From positions 216,757 to 280,756 of the forward strand of contig NZ_BCZS01000004.1 of the NCBI RefSeq assembly GCF_001598855.1: a stretch of 64,000 bases of DNA, in the 5' to 3' direction. This stretch comes from Pluralibacter gergoviae ATCC 33028 = NBRC 105706 (lineage in GTDB: Bacteria > Pseudomonadota > Gammaproteobacteria > Enterobacterales > Enterobacteriaceae). The translations under genes were made by a program, and so were the position numbers. The notes under the pieces were generated by a model. It did not search any database and had not been told where the DNA came from. It saw only the letters and a list, made by a program, of their open reading frames with translations. This document shows, in pieces, positions 1 through 9,907 of the stretch (the stretch's first letter is position 1; every line of letters begins with the position of its first letter).

Positions 1-309
1 CCGCGCCCGACGGGCCAGCGCCACGCTCTTGCTAATCAGCGCCCGGGACTGCGCCTCATCGAAGCCGCGGGCGGCAAAGCCCGCCGGAGTTGCCTGGTAG
101 CTGGCGGTGATCGCTACCCGCGCCCCGGCGCGAAAATAGTCGAGATGAACATCGGCAATCAGCTGCGGGTTTTCCAGCAGCACCTTCGCCGACCACAGGC
201 CGTCGGCCAGGTTACAGCCGCGCGCCTCCAGTTCAGTCGCCATCGCGCCGTCGAGTACGATAAACGGCTGCGCGCCGAGGATCGGGGTTAAGGGATTATT
301 CTGCGACAC
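1..309 (-). CDS. mmuM: Homocysteine S-methyltransferase MmuM, 3' part missing
   Basis: Cytoplasmic enzyme that transfers a methyl group from S-methylmethionine to homocysteine, giving two methionines. Only the first 103 codons lie in the window; the rest, including the zinc-binding cysteines, is beyond the edge. The visible part contains the family start [13 protein letters not shown] and [17 protein letters not shown] place the start at a GTG (307-309), giving V/M-S-Q-N-N-P, which agrees with the known MmuM N-terminus. It overlaps the end of mmuP by 14 bases, so the two are one transcript with probable translational coupling. High confidence in family; partial because of the window edge. Confidence 0.93.
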   Translation of the reverse strand, partial: MSQNNPLTPILGAQPFIVLDGAMATELEARGCNLADGLWSAKVLLENPQLIADVHLDYFRAGARVAITASYQATPAGFAARGFDEAQSRALISKSVALARRAR

Positions 310-1720
310 GCTCGGTGACCTCCTGCGTCTTGTTACGCGTTTGCGTCAGGTAGTAGACACCATAGCAGAGCGCAACGAAAGGAATACCGCACCACAGGGC
401 AATGCGCTGGGCCGGGTCAAAAGCCAGCCCAGCGCAGGCCAGCAGGCAGAGCGCGAAGCCCAGCAGCGGCACCAGCGGATAGCCCCACGCCCGGTAGTGC
501 AGCTCGCTCAGCACCCTGCCCTCCGCCAGGTGGCGGCGGCGGAAAAGATAGTGCGAGGCGCAGATGCTCAGCCAGACGCCGACCACCGCAAAGCCGGAGA
601 TCGCCGACAGCGCCACGAACACGGTATCCGGGGCCACCACGCTTGAGAACAGCGCCAGCACGCCGCCGAGCATGCTTACCGACAGCGCGGTCAGCGGCAC
701 GCCGCGCGTCGTCACCCGGCTGAAGCACTCGGGCAGCGTCTTTTCGCGCGACAGCGACCACAGCATCCGCCCCGAGGCGTACAGCCCGGAGTTGGCCGCC
801 GAAAGGATAGCCGTCAGGATCACGACGTTGAAGATATCGGCGGCGTAAGGAATGCCGACCTTCTCAAACACCAGCACGAAGGGGCTTTTCTCGACGCCCG
901 CCTGGTGCATCGGGATCAGCGCCGCCAGCACGAACACGGTGCCGAGAAAGAAGATAATCAGCCGGGCGATGGTAGTACGGATAGCCAGCGGCACGGCCTG
1001 CCGCGGGTTTTCGGTCTCTCCCGCCGCGATGCCGATAAGCTCGGTGCCGGAATAGGCAAAGTTCACCGCCACCATAGTCATCAGAATCGGCAGACCGCCG
1101 TGCGGGAACCAGCCTTCGGCGGTGATGTTGCTCAGCCCCGGCGCCGGCGATCCGTCGTGCATCGGGATAATACCAAACACCGCCGCGCCGCCGAGAATAA
1201 TAAAGGCAATAATGGTCACTACCTTCACCAGCGAGAACCAGAACTCGCCCTCGGCAAACAGCCGCGTGGAGAAGACGTTAAGGCCGAAGATAACCGCGCA
1301 GAACACCACGCACCAGGCCCACACCGGCACCTGCGGGAACCAGTACTGCATGCAGAAGCCGGCGGCGGTAAAGCTGGAGCCCAGCGCCACGGTCCAGGTC
1401 AGCCAGTAGAGCCAGGCCACGGTATAGCCGGTGGCCGGGCCGAGATAGCGCGCGGCGTAAACGTGAAAGGCGCCGGTTTCCGGCATTGCCACCGACAGCT
1501 CGCCGAGGCACTGCATCACCAGCCACACCACCAGGGCGCCGATCAGGTAGGCCAGCAGCGTGCCCACCGCGCCGGTGGTCGAAATGATATAGCCGGTATT
1601 AAAGAAGAGCCCTGTACCAATTACGCCCCCCAGCGAGAGCATCACCAGGTGGCGGGTTTTCATCGTGCGCTTAAGCTGCCCGCACGGTTGTTCGGTTTCC
1701 TGCATATTTCTTCCAGGCAT
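296..1720 (-). CDS. mmuP: S-methylmethionine permease MmuP
   Basis: Inner-membrane amino acid permease (APC superfamily, 474 aa, about 12 membrane segments) that imports S-methylmethionine for MmuM. The N-terminal TM1 region [17 protein letters not shown] carries the glycine-rich substrate-binding motif of the APC family, and the protein is close to E. coli MmuP over its whole length, including the C-terminal VAE. It overlaps mmuM downstream. An ATG at 1718-1720 gives the N-terminus [11 protein letters not shown]; a second ATG five codons in is an alternative start. A G+C-rich hairpin lies between it and catA upstream, so it probably has its own promoter. Confidence 0.95.
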   Translation of the reverse strand: MPGRNMQETEQPCGQLKRTMKTRHLVMLSLGGVIGTGLFFNTGYIISTTGAVGTLLAYLIGALVVWLVMQCLGELSVAMPETGAFHVYAARYLGPATGYTVAWLYWLTWTVALGSSFTAAGFCMQYWFPQVPVWAWCVVFCAVIFGLNVFSTRLFAEGEFWFSLVKVVTIIAFIILGGAAVFGIIPMHDGSPAPGLSNITAEGWFPHGGLPILMTMVAVNFAYSGTELIGIAAGETENPRQAVPLAIRTTIARLIIFFLGTVFVLAALIPMHQAGVEKSPFVLVFEKVGIPYAADIFNVVILTAILSAANSGLYASGRMLWSLSREKTLPECFSRVTTRGVPLTALSVSMLGGVLALFSSVVAPDTVFVALSAISGFAVVGVWLSICASHYLFRRRHLAEGRVLSELHYRAWGYPLVPLLGFALCLLACAGLAFDPAQRIALWCGIPFVALCYGVYYLTQTRNKTQEVTERVAE

Positions 1721-1764
1721 GTAGCCATCTAAACGTCCAGAAGTATGTTTATAGCGCGTTCAAA

Positions 1765-1805
1765 GGCAAAAAACCAGCGCGCCGCGCGTTTTAACGCGCG
1801 GCGCG
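1765..1805 (-). terminator. Rho-independent terminator after catA
   Basis: Perfect 13-bp inverted repeat (1778-1790 with 1793-1805, two-base loop), almost all G and C. On the minus strand it is followed by a run of six T (1768-1773 region). It lies 60 bases after the catA stop, so it should end the catB-catC-catA transcript before mmuP. Confidence 0.8.
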
Positions 1806-1865
1806 GGTGCCGCGATGGAAGTGAGGTAACCCTTCAGCCGAACATGGCGGAACGGCGCCGGGACG

Positions 1866-2786
1866 CTATGCGCTGGCGCGCTGGCGTTCGACCTCGGCGT
1901 CAGGCGCGCCGCTGCGCTCTTTGTGCAGCGTAAAGTTGAAGTCGATTGAGGAGAAAGGCTTGCTCAGCTCGCGGCTGTCCAGCGCCTGCGGATCGCTGAC
2001 TTTTTTCACCTCCGGCACCAGCCCCTCGCGGCTGGCGAAGGCAAAGTCGTCCCACAGGTACTCGTCGCCGTCGATGTTGATCTGGGTGGTCAGCTTGCGA
2101 AAGCCGTCGGCGGAAGCGAAGAAGTGGATGTGCGCCGGGCGGCGGCCGTGGCGGCCGAGCTGGTCAAGCAGCGCCTGGGTGGTGCCGTCCGGCGGGCAGC
2201 CGTAGCCCGACGGCATGATGCTGCGAAACTGATAGTTGCCCTCTGCGTCGGTGACGATCGTGCGCCGCAGGTTAAAGGCGGGCTGGGTCTTATCGAAGAA
2301 GGAGTAGTTGCCCATCAGGTTGGCGTGCCAGACTTCGACTTTCGCCCCGGCGATCGGCGCGCCGTCCTCGTCCAGCACTTTGCCCTGCATAAACAGCACT
2401 TCGCCCTCGTCGCTCTCGCTGCCGTCGTCAAGGCGGGCAAAGCCCACCGACTCCGGCGCGCCCGCCACGTACAGCGGCCCTTCAATCGTGCGCGGCGTGC
2501 CGCCGGTGATGCCGATCCGGGCGTCTGCCTCGTCGGCGCGGATATCGAGGAAGCGCTCCAGGCCGAGGCCCGCGGCCAGCAGGCCAATCTCGTGGCTCAT
2601 GCCGGAATCCGCGATGTACTCCAGCCCTTTCCACACTTCGCTGGGCTGCAGATCGAGATCCTCAATCGCCTTAAACAGGTCGCTCAGCAGGCGCACGGTC
2701 ACCTGCTGAATGCGGGGATTCACGTCGCCGGTCGCGGTATCGACGATGAAGTTTTTGACCAGCTGGTCAATCTCGTTATGTGTCAT
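1866..2786 (-). CDS. catA: Catechol 1,2-dioxygenase CatA
   Basis: Intradiol ring-cleaving non-haem Fe(III) enzyme that converts catechol to cis,cis-muconate, the entry step of the catechol branch of the beta-ketoadipate pathway. 306 aa, the usual length. An N-terminal helical dimerisation domain (about 1-105) is followed by the dioxygenase beta-sandwich. The four iron ligands can be placed: Tyr161 (in GNYSFF), Tyr195 (SGYGCPPDG), His219 and His221 (RPAHIHFF). It lies last in the catB-catC-catA order on the minus strand, 134 bases after catC, so either read-through or a separate promoter in 2787-2920 could serve it. Confidence 0.97.
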   Translation of the reverse strand: MTHNEIDQLVKNFIVDTATGDVNPRIQQVTVRLLSDLFKAIEDLDLQPSEVWKGLEYIADSGMSHEIGLLAAGLGLERFLDIRADEADARIGITGGTPRTIEGPLYVAGAPESVGFARLDDGSESDEGEVLFMQGKVLDEDGAPIAGAKVEVWHANLMGNYSFFDKTQPAFNLRRTIVTDAEGNYQFRSIMPSGYGCPPDGTTQALLDQLGRHGRRPAHIHFFASADGFRKLTTQINIDGDEYLWDDFAFASREGLVPEVKKVSDPQALDSRELSKPFSSIDFNFTLHKERSGAPDAEVERQRASA

Positions 2787-2920
2787 TTCATTGCTCCATA
2801 GTTATCGTATTTGTGAACAATTACTTTGCCGTAGGGGTACAGTCTCCGGCAGGATGAGAGGGTCTTATTACTTACCGGCGGCCTCTGCCGCCGGGCAGTG
2901 CGGGCGCTGCTGCGCGGCCG

Positions 2921-3217
2921 CTAGCTGTCATCGTCGCGAATCGACGACGGGTGGCGGCACAGGGGCATCACCTCCAGGGTCATATAGGGGAACAGCGGCA
3001 GTGCCGAGAGCAGCTGATGCAGCTCTTCAACGCTTTCAACATCGAACAGGCTGATGTTGGAGTACTGCCCGGCGATGCGCCACAGGTGACGCCATTTGCC
3101 GCTGGCCTGCAGCTCCTGGGAAAACGCCTTTTCTGTGGCTTTCAGCGCTTCGGCGTCGGCCTTTGGCATCGATGGCGGAAGATGAACGTTCATCCTGACG
3201 TGAAATAACATAGGCAC
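2921..3217 (-). CDS. catC: Muconolactone delta-isomerase CatC
   Basis: Small cytoplasmic isomerase (98 aa, full family length) converting muconolactone to beta-ketoadipate enol-lactone. The N-terminal MLFHVRMNVHLPPSMP and the AQYSNISLFDVES-like central region (GQYSNISLFDVES) are typical of the family, which forms a ferredoxin-like decamer. It follows catB by 14 bases on the same strand and is surely co-transcribed with it. Confidence 0.96.
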   Translation of the reverse strand: MPMLFHVRMNVHLPPSMPKADAEALKATEKAFSQELQASGKWRHLWRIAGQYSNISLFDVESVEELHQLLSALPLFPYMTLEVMPLCRHPSSIRDDDS

Positions 3218-3231
3218 TCCTGATAAAAAGA

Positions 3232-4341
3232 TTAATGACGAAGAAGAGCGGCGACCCGGTCAGGATCGATGGCGATCCCCAGTCCCGGCCCCTGCGGCAC
3301 CTGCAGCATAAAGTCGCGGTAGACCAGCGGCTCGCGCAGTATGTCCTGCGTCAGCAGCAGCGGGCCAAACAGCTCGGTGTCGAAGCTGAGATCGCTGAAG
3401 GTGGAAAACAGATGCGCCGAGGCCGCCGTACCGACCGCGCCCTCCAGCATGGTGCCGCCGTAGAGGCCGATCCCGGCCTGAACGGCGATGTCGGCCACCT
3501 GTCGGGCCTTAATCAAGCCGCCCGCCTGGTTAATTTTGACCGAGAAAACGTCCGCGCCGCTGCTGGCCGCCAGTTCAAAGGCGTCCTGCGGGCCTTTCAG
3601 CACCTCATCGGCCATGATCGGCGCCTGGAAACGGCGCGCCAGGCGCTGCAGCGCGCCGCGGTTTGCCGCCGCCACCGGCTGTTCGATGGCGTCAATGCCG
3701 CCCGCCTCCAGCATGGCGATGCCGCGCTCGGCCTGCAGCTCGCTCCAGGCCTGGTTAACGTCCACGCGGACGCTGACGCTATCGCCCAGCGCTTTTTTGA
3801 TCGCCAGCACGTGGGCGACGTCATCGGCGACGTCGCGCAGGCCGATCTTGAGTTTAAAAATGCGGTGGCGGCCCAGGTCCAGCATACGGTTGGCTTCAGC
3901 GATATCTTTCTGCGTGTCGCCGCTGGCCAGAGTCCACGCCACCGGCAGCGCCTCCCTGACCCGCCCGCCGAGCAATTCGCTGAGCGGTATATTCAACTGG
4001 CGCGCGCGGGCGTCCAGCAGCGCCGTCTCCAGCGCGCATTTGGCGAAGCGGTTGCCCTGAATCACCTTGTTGAGGCGGGCCATAATCACCGCGGTCCGGC
4101 TCTCCTCCATGCCCACCAGCAGCGGCGCCATGTAGGTATCAATATTGATCTTAATGCTTTCCGGGCTCTCTTCGCCGTAGCTCAGCCCGCCGATAGTGGT
4201 CGCCTCGCCCCAGCCTTCGGTGCCGTCATCGCAGAGGATGCGCACCAGCACCAGCGTCTGCACGTTGACCGTCGCCACGGAGAGTTTGTGGGGGCGGATA
4301 GCGGGTACGTCGAGCAGCAGTGTTTCAACTTTTTCAATCAT
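3232..4341 (-). CDS. catB: Muconate cycloisomerase CatB
   Basis: Enolase-superfamily Mn-dependent enzyme (369 aa) that cyclises cis,cis-muconate to muconolactone. The catalytic K-x-K pair sits in IFKLKIGLRD (Lys163 and Lys165). A metal-ligand Asp follows in VDVNQAW, Glu/Asp ligands lie in DAIEQP and MADEV, and the C-terminal part carries GGTMLEGAVGTAAS. First gene of the catBCA operon. It starts 139 bases from the divergent catR, with a LysR-type palindrome between them, so CatR with muconate is the expected activator. Confidence 0.96.
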   Translation of the reverse strand: MIEKVETLLLDVPAIRPHKLSVATVNVQTLVLVRILCDDGTEGWGEATTIGGLSYGEESPESIKINIDTYMAPLLVGMEESRTAVIMARLNKVIQGNRFAKCALETALLDARARQLNIPLSELLGGRVREALPVAWTLASGDTQKDIAEANRMLDLGRHRIFKLKIGLRDVADDVAHVLAIKKALGDSVSVRVDVNQAWSELQAERGIAMLEAGGIDAIEQPVAAANRGALQRLARRFQAPIMADEVLKGPQDAFELAASSGADVFSVKINQAGGLIKARQVADIAVQAGIGLYGGTMLEGAVGTAASAHLFSTFSDLSFDTELFGPLLLTQDILREPLVYRDFMLQVPQGPGLGIAIDPDRVAALLRH

Positions 4342-4430
4342 AGGATTCAGGTATTAACTTTGTGAAAAAGGGATACAGAAACCATAGCTTTGGCCGACAA
4401 TATTCGTCCATGACTTAATTTGCATCAGTT

Positions 4431-4449
4431 TGATACCTTTAAGGTATCA
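4431..4449. promoter_or_regulatory. Palindromic CatR binding site in the catB-catR intergenic region
   Basis: Perfect inverted repeat TGATACCTT-T-AAGGTATCA, containing ATAC-N7-GTAT, the T-N11-A layout of LysR-type regulators. It lies 31 bases upstream of the catR ATG and 89 bases from the catB ATG, as expected for a site that both represses catR and activates catB. Assigning CatR as the protein that binds it is an inference from position. Confidence 0.7.
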
Positions 4450-4480
4450 TAGGCGCTAAAACTGCTCGCCCGGAGAGACC

Positions 4481-5398
4481 ATGGAATTACGCCACCTGCG
4501 CTACTTTATTGCCGTAGCCGAAACGCTGAACTTCAACCGCGCGGCCGAGCGGCTGCACATCAGCCAGCCGCCGCTCAGCCGCCAGATCCAGCAGTTGGAA
4601 GAGGAGCTGGGCGTCGCCCTGTTCGAGCGCGGGGTGCGGCCGCTGGCGCTCACCGAGCCGGGGCGCTTCTTCTACGCCCACGCCCGGGAGCTGCTCGCCC
4701 GCAGCGTCGAACTCAAATCGATGACCCGGCGCATCGGGCAGATGGAGCGCTCGCTGTCGGTCGGCTTCGTCGCCTCAACCCTGTACGACATTCTGCCCCG
4801 GCTGATCCGCCGCTTTCGCCGCGAGCATCCCGAGGTGGAAATAACCCTGCACGAAATGACCACCATGGAGCAGATCGCCGCCCTCAAAGAGGGGCGCATC
4901 GACGTCGGCTTCGGCCGCATTCGCTATGAAGATCCCAGCGTCAGGCGCATCGTACTGCGCGACGAGCGCCTGATGGCGGCGCTGAGCGTCGATCATCCCC
5001 TGGCGCAGCAGCAGCCGCTGACGCTCGGCGACCTGCTCGATGAAACGCTGATCCTCTACCCGCAGGCGCCGCGGCCGAGCTTCGCCGATCAGGTGCTGGC
5101 CGCCTTCCACGATCGCGGCATGACGCCGGAGAAGATAACGGAAGTGCGCGAGCTGCAGGTCGCCCTCGGGCTGGTCGCCGCCGGAGAAGGCATCACTCTC
5201 GTGCCCGAGTGCCTGCACAGCCTGCAGCGCCAGGACGTCGTCTACTGCCCGCTCAACGAGCAGGCGCTGGTGTCGCCGATTATTCTCAGCACCCGGCTGC
5301 TGGACGAATCGCCGGATATCCGCACGCTGCTGGCGATGGTTTATGAGCAGTATCAGGGCGAGGGCATCGCGCATTTGAAGCCGGGGGAGAGCGCGTAA
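4481..5398 (+). CDS. catR: LysR-type regulator CatR of the catechol operon
   Basis: LysR-family transcriptional regulator (305 aa). The N-terminal winged helix-turn-helix (about 1-60) reads MELRHLRYFIAVAETLNF then AAERLHISQPPLSRQIQQLE, typical of the CatR/BenM subgroup. The C-terminal two-lobed domain would bind the inducer, by analogy cis,cis-muconate. It diverges from catBCA. The start is the ATG at 4481, with a GGAGA ribosome binding site seven bases upstream. CatR is assigned because of the adjacent catBCA genes and subgroup likeness. Confidence 0.9.
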   Translation: MELRHLRYFIAVAETLNFNRAAERLHISQPPLSRQIQQLEEELGVALFERGVRPLALTEPGRFFYAHARELLARSVELKSMTRRIGQMERSLSVGFVASTLYDILPRLIRRFRREHPEVEITLHEMTTMEQIAALKEGRIDVGFGRIRYEDPSVRRIVLRDERLMAALSVDHPLAQQQPLTLGDLLDETLILYPQAPRPSFADQVLAAFHDRGMTPEKITEVRELQVALGLVAAGEGITLVPECLHSLQRQDVVYCPLNEQALVSPIILSTRLLDESPDIRTLLAMVYEQYQGEGIAHLKPGESA

Positions 5399-5400
5399 GG

Positions 5401-5416
5401 TCGTTCTTAAGAACGA
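5401..5416. promoter_or_regulatory. 16-bp perfect palindrome between catR and atsB
   Basis: TCGTTCTTAAGAACGA lies two bases after the catR stop and 118 bases upstream of atsB. It is too short and lacks a T-run, so it is a weak terminator. It could equally be an operator for the sulfatase operon. Function not known from sequence. Confidence 0.35.
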
Positions 5417-5533
5417 TAGCCAGCGTCAGATTGCCTTCTATGATGAATAATCAGCCAGAAGTCATCTGATAACGAGACGCCCTTATGAACGCGCCGCCCG
5501 CTTTCGCCGGCGGTAAAAACAGGACCCGCCACT

Positions 5534-6724
5534 ATGCCGGATATTGCCACCCTGCGGCGGCAGCAGATCCCCGCCATTGTGGATGCCCGCGCGCCGGTGC
5601 CGTTCCACATTCTGATGAAGCCTATCGGGCCCGCCTGCAATCTCGCCTGCGGCTACTGCTACTACCCGCAGGGAGAAACCCCGGTGCGCAAAATGGGCGA
5701 TGAGATGCTGACCCGGTTTATCCGCCGCTATATCGATGCCCAGCCCGCCGGGGCCAGAGAAATTAATTTTGTCTGGCAGGGGGGCGAGCCGCTGCTCGCC
5801 GGGCTGCGTTTCTACAAAAAAGCGCTGGCTATCCAGCAACGTTTCGCCCCGCCGGGTGTGACGATCAGTAATAGCCTGCAAACCAACGCCACCCTGATCA
5901 ACGACGCCTGGTGCCGACTGTTTCGCGAGCACAACTTTACCCTCGGCGTCAGCCTGGAGGGGAGCGCCGCGCTGCAGGCCCGCCACCGCCCGGACAGGCG
6001 CGGGCGCTCCAGCTACGCCGCCGCTGAACGGGGCATCGCCCTGCTCCACCGCCATCAGGTGGATTTCAATCTGCTGATCGTGGTGCACGATGAGATGGCC
6101 CACGACGCAGCGGCGGTCTACGATCGCGCCGTCAGCCTCGGCGCCCGCTATCTCCAGTTCCAGCCGCTGATGAGCGAGGGGGAAGCCCTGCGGCACGGCT
6201 ACCGGCTGAGCGCGGAGAACTGGGGGCGGTTTATGATCGGCATCTGGCGCCAGTGGCGCCGGCGGAGCGATATCGGCCGGGTGTTTATCATTAATATCGA
6301 ACAGGCCTGGAGCCAGTACTTCACCCACACCAGCGCCACCTGCGTCCACGCCGCGCGCTGCGGAACCAACCTGGTGATGGAGCCCGACGGCCAGCTGTAC
6401 GCCTGCGACCACCTGATCGACCCTGAACATCGCCTGGGCCACCTCGATGCTCAGCCGCTGCCGCAGGCGATCGAAGCGGCCACCCGGCTTGAGTTTGGCG
6501 TGAAAAAGAGCCAGCGGACCGAGTGCCAGCGCTGCGCGGTAAAAATGGTTTGTCAGGGCGGCTGCCCCGCCCACCTCAACGCGGCGGGCCACAATCGCCT
6601 GTGCAGCGGCTACTACCACTTTTTCAATGAGATCCTCGCGCCCCTTCGCCCCTACTCCCGCGATATGAGCGGCCTGCGGGCCTGGCGGGCGGCCTTCGTC
6701 GAAGGGCGGCCTCAGGCGTGCTAG
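5534..6724 (+). CDS. atsB: Anaerobic sulfatase-maturating enzyme (radical SAM)
   Basis: Radical S-adenosylmethionine enzyme (396 aa) that oxidises the active-site serine or cysteine of a sulfatase to C-alpha-formylglycine in the cytoplasm. The SAM [4Fe-4S] cluster motif CxxxCxxC is Cys35, Cys39 and Cys42 (ACNLACGYCYYP). The C-terminal SPASM region holds the auxiliary-cluster cysteines, in CVHAARCGTN, YACDH, CQRCAVKMVCQGGCPAHL and RLCSGYY. It lies 39 bases before the arylsulfatase gene, the atsB-atsA order known in Klebsiella. An ATG at 5485 opens another frame and is not this gene's start. Confidence 0.93.
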   Translation: MPDIATLRRQQIPAIVDARAPVPFHILMKPIGPACNLACGYCYYPQGETPVRKMGDEMLTRFIRRYIDAQPAGAREINFVWQGGEPLLAGLRFYKKALAIQQRFAPPGVTISNSLQTNATLINDAWCRLFREHNFTLGVSLEGSAALQARHRPDRRGRSSYAAAERGIALLHRHQVDFNLLIVVHDEMAHDAAAVYDRAVSLGARYLQFQPLMSEGEALRHGYRLSAENWGRFMIGIWRQWRRRSDIGRVFIINIEQAWSQYFTHTSATCVHAARCGTNLVMEPDGQLYACDHLIDPEHRLGHLDAQPLPQAIEAATRLEFGVKKSQRTECQRCAVKMVCQGGCPAHLNAAGHNRLCSGYYHFFNEILAPLRPYSRDMSGLRAWRAAFVEGRPQAC

Positions 6725-6763
6725 CCGCAGGCATCGCGTTTTACCCATCATGGAGAACAGGCA

Positions 6764-8497
6764 GTGAATAAAAAAACTATGGCCGCCGCCGTCGGCTTGA
6801 TCCTGTCAGGTGCCGCGCAATCGGCGCATTCCGGCACGCATCCCAACGTCATCGTCATCATTGCTGACGATATGGGCTACTCGGATATCAGCCCCTTCGG
6901 CGGGGAGATCCCCACCCCCAACCTGCAGGCGATGGCCGAGCAGGGCCTGCGCATGAGTCAGTACTATACCTCGCCGATGTCGGCGCCGGCGCGCTCCATG
7001 CTGCTGACCGGCAACAGCAACCAGCAGGCGGGTATGGGGGGCATGTGGTGGTATGAAAATACCCTCGGGAAAGAGGGCTACGAACTGCACCTGACCGACA
7101 GAGTGACCACCATGGCCGAACGCTTCAAAGACGCGGGCTACAACACCATGATGGCGGGCAAATGGCATCTCGGCTTTATGCCCGGCGCAACGCCGAAAGA
7201 TCGCGGCTTCATCCACTCGTTCGCCCTGATGGGCGGCGGCGCCAGCCACTTCAGCGATGCGCTGCCGCTGGGCACGGTCGAGGCTTTCCATACCTTTTAT
7301 ACCGAGAACGGCAAACGGACCTCGCTGCCGGCGGACTTCTATTCCAGCGCCGCCTATGCGGGAAAAATCAATACCTGGATCAGGGAGACGCCCGCCGACC
7401 AGCCCTTCTTCGCCTGGCTGGCATTTACCGCTCCCCACGATCCGCTGCAGGCCCCCGACGAGTGGATCAGGCGCTTCCGGGGCAAGTATGAGGAGGGCTA
7501 CGCCGAGGTTTACCGGCAGCGTATCGCCCGCCTGAAAGCGCTTGGCATTATTGGCGACAGCACCTCGCTGCCGCAGCTGTCTCTCGATAAGGAGTGGGAA
7601 GCGCTAACGCCCGAGCAGCAGAAGTACACCGCTAAAGTGATGCAGGTTTACGCGGCGATGATCGCCAACATGGACGCGCAGATTGGTACGGTAATGGAGA
7701 CCCTGAAGCAGACCGGGCGCGACAAAAATACGCTGGTGCTGTTTCTGACGGACAACGGCGCCAACGCCGGGGGGCAGATGCACTACGCCTCAAAGCCGGA
7801 GTACTGGAAACAATTTGATAATCGCTATGAGAATGTAGGCCGCCGGGGCTCATTCGTTTCTGAAGGCCCCACCTGGGCCAATATCAGCGACGCTCCCTAC
7901 GCCAACTACCACAAAACCACCAGCGGTCAGGGTGGGATCAATACCGACTTTATTATTGCCGGGCCGGGGATTAAGCACCCCGGTAAAATTGATACCGCCA
8001 CCATGGCGGTGTACGACGTCGCCCCGACGCTGTACGACTTTGCAGGCATCGACGCCACCAGGCCGCTGGGCGGCAAGCCGACGCTGCCTATGATTGGCAT
8101 CAGCTTTAAGCGTTACCTGACCGGGGAAACGGCAACGCCGCCCAGGCGCGAATTTGGCGTCGAGCTGCACAATCAGTCCGCCTGGGTCGAGGGCGAATGG
8201 AAACTGCGCCGGCTGGTTAAGGGCGGTACGCAGGCCGGGGACGCGCCGTGGGGGCTGTTTAACCTTAAAACCGATCCGCTGGAAACCCGCGATCTTGCTG
8301 CCCGCTATCCCGACAAAGTCGCCACCCTGCGCCGGCACTACGAGGATTTCGCCCGCCGCACGCTGGTGACACACGCCCGGGGAAGGATGCTGGACTATGC
8401 CGGTATCGACGAAAAAACCGGCCGCTACGTGGTGCTGGATGCCGCAACACTACGACCGGTTTCCGCACCGCAGGCCGTTGTGCCCGACAAAAAATAG
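6764..8497 (+). CDS. atsA: Arylsulfatase AtsA, serine type
   Basis: Periplasmic sulfatase (577 aa) that hydrolyses aryl sulfate esters, used for sulfur scavenging. It has a Sec signal peptide (about 1-20, KK then hydrophobic, ending near AQSAHS). Metal-binding Asp residues lie in [11 protein letters not shown] (35-36). The modification motif S/C-x-P-x-R is Ser73-Ala-Pro-Ala-Arg77. The serine instead of cysteine fits modification by AtsB rather than by an FGE-type enzyme. Further active-site motifs are GKWHLGF and [12 protein letters not shown]. It forms an operon with atsB and is followed by a hairpin terminator. Confidence 0.94.
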   Translation: MNKKTMAAAVGLILSGAAQSAHSGTHPNVIVIIADDMGYSDISPFGGEIPTPNLQAMAEQGLRMSQYYTSPMSAPARSMLLTGNSNQQAGMGGMWWYENTLGKEGYELHLTDRVTTMAERFKDAGYNTMMAGKWHLGFMPGATPKDRGFIHSFALMGGGASHFSDALPLGTVEAFHTFYTENGKRTSLPADFYSSAAYAGKINTWIRETPADQPFFAWLAFTAPHDPLQAPDEWIRRFRGKYEEGYAEVYRQRIARLKALGIIGDSTSLPQLSLDKEWEALTPEQQKYTAKVMQVYAAMIANMDAQIGTVMETLKQTGRDKNTLVLFLTDNGANAGGQMHYASKPEYWKQFDNRYENVGRRGSFVSEGPTWANISDAPYANYHKTTSGQGGINTDFIIAGPGIKHPGKIDTATMAVYDVAPTLYDFAGIDATRPLGGKPTLPMIGISFKRYLTGETATPPRREFGVELHNQSAWVEGEWKLRRLVKGGTQAGDAPWGLFNLKTDPLETRDLAARYPDKVATLRRHYEDFARRTLVTHARGRMLDYAGIDEKTGRYVVLDAATLRPVSAPQAVVPDKK

Positions 8498-8508
8498 CCC
8501 CCGCTGCT

Positions 8509-8543
8509 AATGCCGCTGCTGAGCCGCACAGCGGCGGCATTTT
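8509..8543 (+). terminator. Terminator after atsA
   Basis: Stem formed by AATGCCGCTGCTG and CAGCGGCGGCATT (one G-U pair) with a short loop and a TTTT tail, 12 bases after the atsA stop. Confidence 0.75.
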
Positions 8544-8827
8544 CTCCACCGCAGGTGTGCATAAGCGCGCCGCAGCAAGAATCAGAGATAACCTAATGCA
8601 GATCCCCGGATGCCAGGCCATCTTTGAATAAGCGAGTTCATCGGCAGGGGCACCTGACTTAGTTCACAAAATGAAGGAGATACTGGTAAACCGCTACCGA
8701 CAGGCCACCCTAAGTGGTAACGTACCCGGGCGTGAGAAATCTCCGGCACGGGTGAACGCCAGAAGAGATACGGAAAGAATAACGCGTTGACTGGAGCCGT
8801 TTGAAATCAGAAGGATAAAGGGGAAGT
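8544..8827. other. Non-coding stretch between atsA and tRNA-Ser
   Basis: I see no open reading frame with a ribosome binding site, no clear RNA fold and no repeat here on either strand. It is downstream of both flanking transcripts (atsA from the left, tRNA-Ser from the right), as expected for a spacer between convergent units. Confidence 0.5.
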
Positions 8828-8917
8828 TGGCGGAGAGAGGGGGATTTGAACCCCCGGTAGAGTTGCCCCTACTCCGGTTTTCGAGACCGGTCCGTTCAGC
8901 CGCTCCGGCATCTCTCC
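8828..8917 (-). tRNA. serU: tRNA-Ser, anticodon CGA
   Basis: 90-nt class II tRNA on the minus strand. It has a 7-bp acceptor stem GGAGAGA with TCTCTCC and an encoded CCA. The anticodon loop CUCGAAA gives anticodon CGA (reads UCG). It has a long variable arm and a GGTTCAAATCC T-arm. It matches E. coli serU almost base for base, and as in E. coli it lies next to mtfA. Confidence 0.97.
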
Positions 8918-9009
8918 GCTGAAGCGGTTGCTATAATACGATTTCTTTCGCATTTTAACAGCCCTACGCCCTTAATTTGTGTTCAAGTGACGAGTTTGCG
9001 AGCAAAGCG

Positions 9010-9807
9010 ATGATCAAATGGCCCTGGAAAGCACATGAAACATCCCGGAATGCGGATATCGAATGGGAGCAGGCTCTGGATGTGCCGATTCTGGCAAACC
9101 TCTCTGCAGACGAGCAGGCGCGCCTGACCCAACTGGCGACCCGCTTTCTGCAGCAAAAGCGCATGGTGCCGCTCCAGGGACTGAACCTTGAACCTATCCA
9201 CAGCGCGCGCATCGCGATGCTGTTCTGCCTGCCGGTGCTGGAACTGGGCTTCGAGTGGCTCGACGGCTTCCACGAAGTGCTCATCTACCCGGCGCCGTTC
9301 GTGGTCGACGACGAATGGGAAGACGACATCGGCCTGGTGCACAGCCAGCGGGTGGTGCAGTCCGGCCAGAGCTGGCAGCAGGGGCCTATCGTGCTCAACT
9401 GGCTCGATATCCAGGACTCCTTCGACGCTTCCGGCTTTAACCTTATCATCCACGAAGTGGCCCACAAGCTCGACGTGCGCAACGGCGACCGCGCCAGCGG
9501 CATTCCGCTGATTCCCCTGCGCGAAGTGGCGGGCTGGGAGCACGATCTGCACGCAGCGATGGACAACATCCAGGAAGAGATAGACCTGGTGGGCGAAAGC
9601 GCCGCCAGCATCGACGCCTACGCCGCCACCGACCCTGCGGAATGTTTCGCCGTACTCTCAGAATACTTCTTCAGCGCCCCGGAGCTGTTCGCTCCCCGCT
9701 TCCCCGCGCTGTGGCAGCGTTTCTGCCACTTTTACCAGCAGGATCCGCTGCTGCGGATGCGTGATAATTACGGCGATGAGGGGAAGGGTCTGCGCGCAGT
9801 TCACTAA
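9010..9807 (+). CDS. mtfA: MtfA, zinc peptidase that controls Mlc
   Basis: Cytoplasmic zinc metallopeptidase (265 aa) that binds and inactivates the glucose repressor Mlc and so affects ptsG expression. The gluzincin motif HEVAH is near residue 147, with the downstream glutamate in the [14 protein letters not shown] segment. I chose the ATG at 9010 (MIKWPWK), which matches E. coli MtfA, over an in-frame ATG 33 bases upstream. It sits between tRNA-Ser and tRNA-Asn as in E. coli and Klebsiella. Confidence 0.95.
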   Translation: MIKWPWKAHETSRNADIEWEQALDVPILANLSADEQARLTQLATRFLQQKRMVPLQGLNLEPIHSARIAMLFCLPVLELGFEWLDGFHEVLIYPAPFVVDDEWEDDIGLVHSQRVVQSGQSWQQGPIVLNWLDIQDSFDASGFNLIIHEVAHKLDVRNGDRASGIPLIPLREVAGWEHDLHAAMDNIQEEIDLVGESAASIDAYAATDPAECFAVLSEYFFSAPELFAPRFPALWQRFCHFYQQDPLLRMRDNYGDEGKGLRAVH

Positions 9808-9860
9808 AACGGCAGCCTGAGCTAAAATTAGCCATCTGAATCAGCGAGTTAATTTTAGTA

Positions 9861-9889
9861 TTGACACAAAAAACGGTGGCCAGTAATAT
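9861..9889 (+). promoter_or_regulatory. Promoter of tRNA-Asn
   Basis: TTGACA (9861-9866), 17-base spacer, TAATAT (9884-9889), then a G+C-rich discriminator (GCGCC), 18 bases before the mature tRNA. This is a near-consensus sigma-70 promoter with the discriminator usual for stable RNA genes. Confidence 0.85.
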
Positions 9890-9907
9890 GCGCCTCGTTC
9901 ACACGAT

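Noticed and set aside
905..1732. A 275-codon plus-strand frame opposite mmuP
   Set aside because: Antisense to a well-conserved permease gene; low-complexity His/Arg-rich product.
3235..4365. A 376-codon plus-strand frame opposite catB
   Set aside because: Shadow of the catB gene; no recognisable domain, rich in Arg, His and Gln.
5483..6751. A 422-codon open frame on the minus strand opposite atsB
   Set aside because: It is antisense to a gene with clear radical-SAM motifs. Its composition (Ala/Gly/Val/His-rich) is that of a shadow frame in G+C-rich coding DNA, and it has no ribosome binding site.
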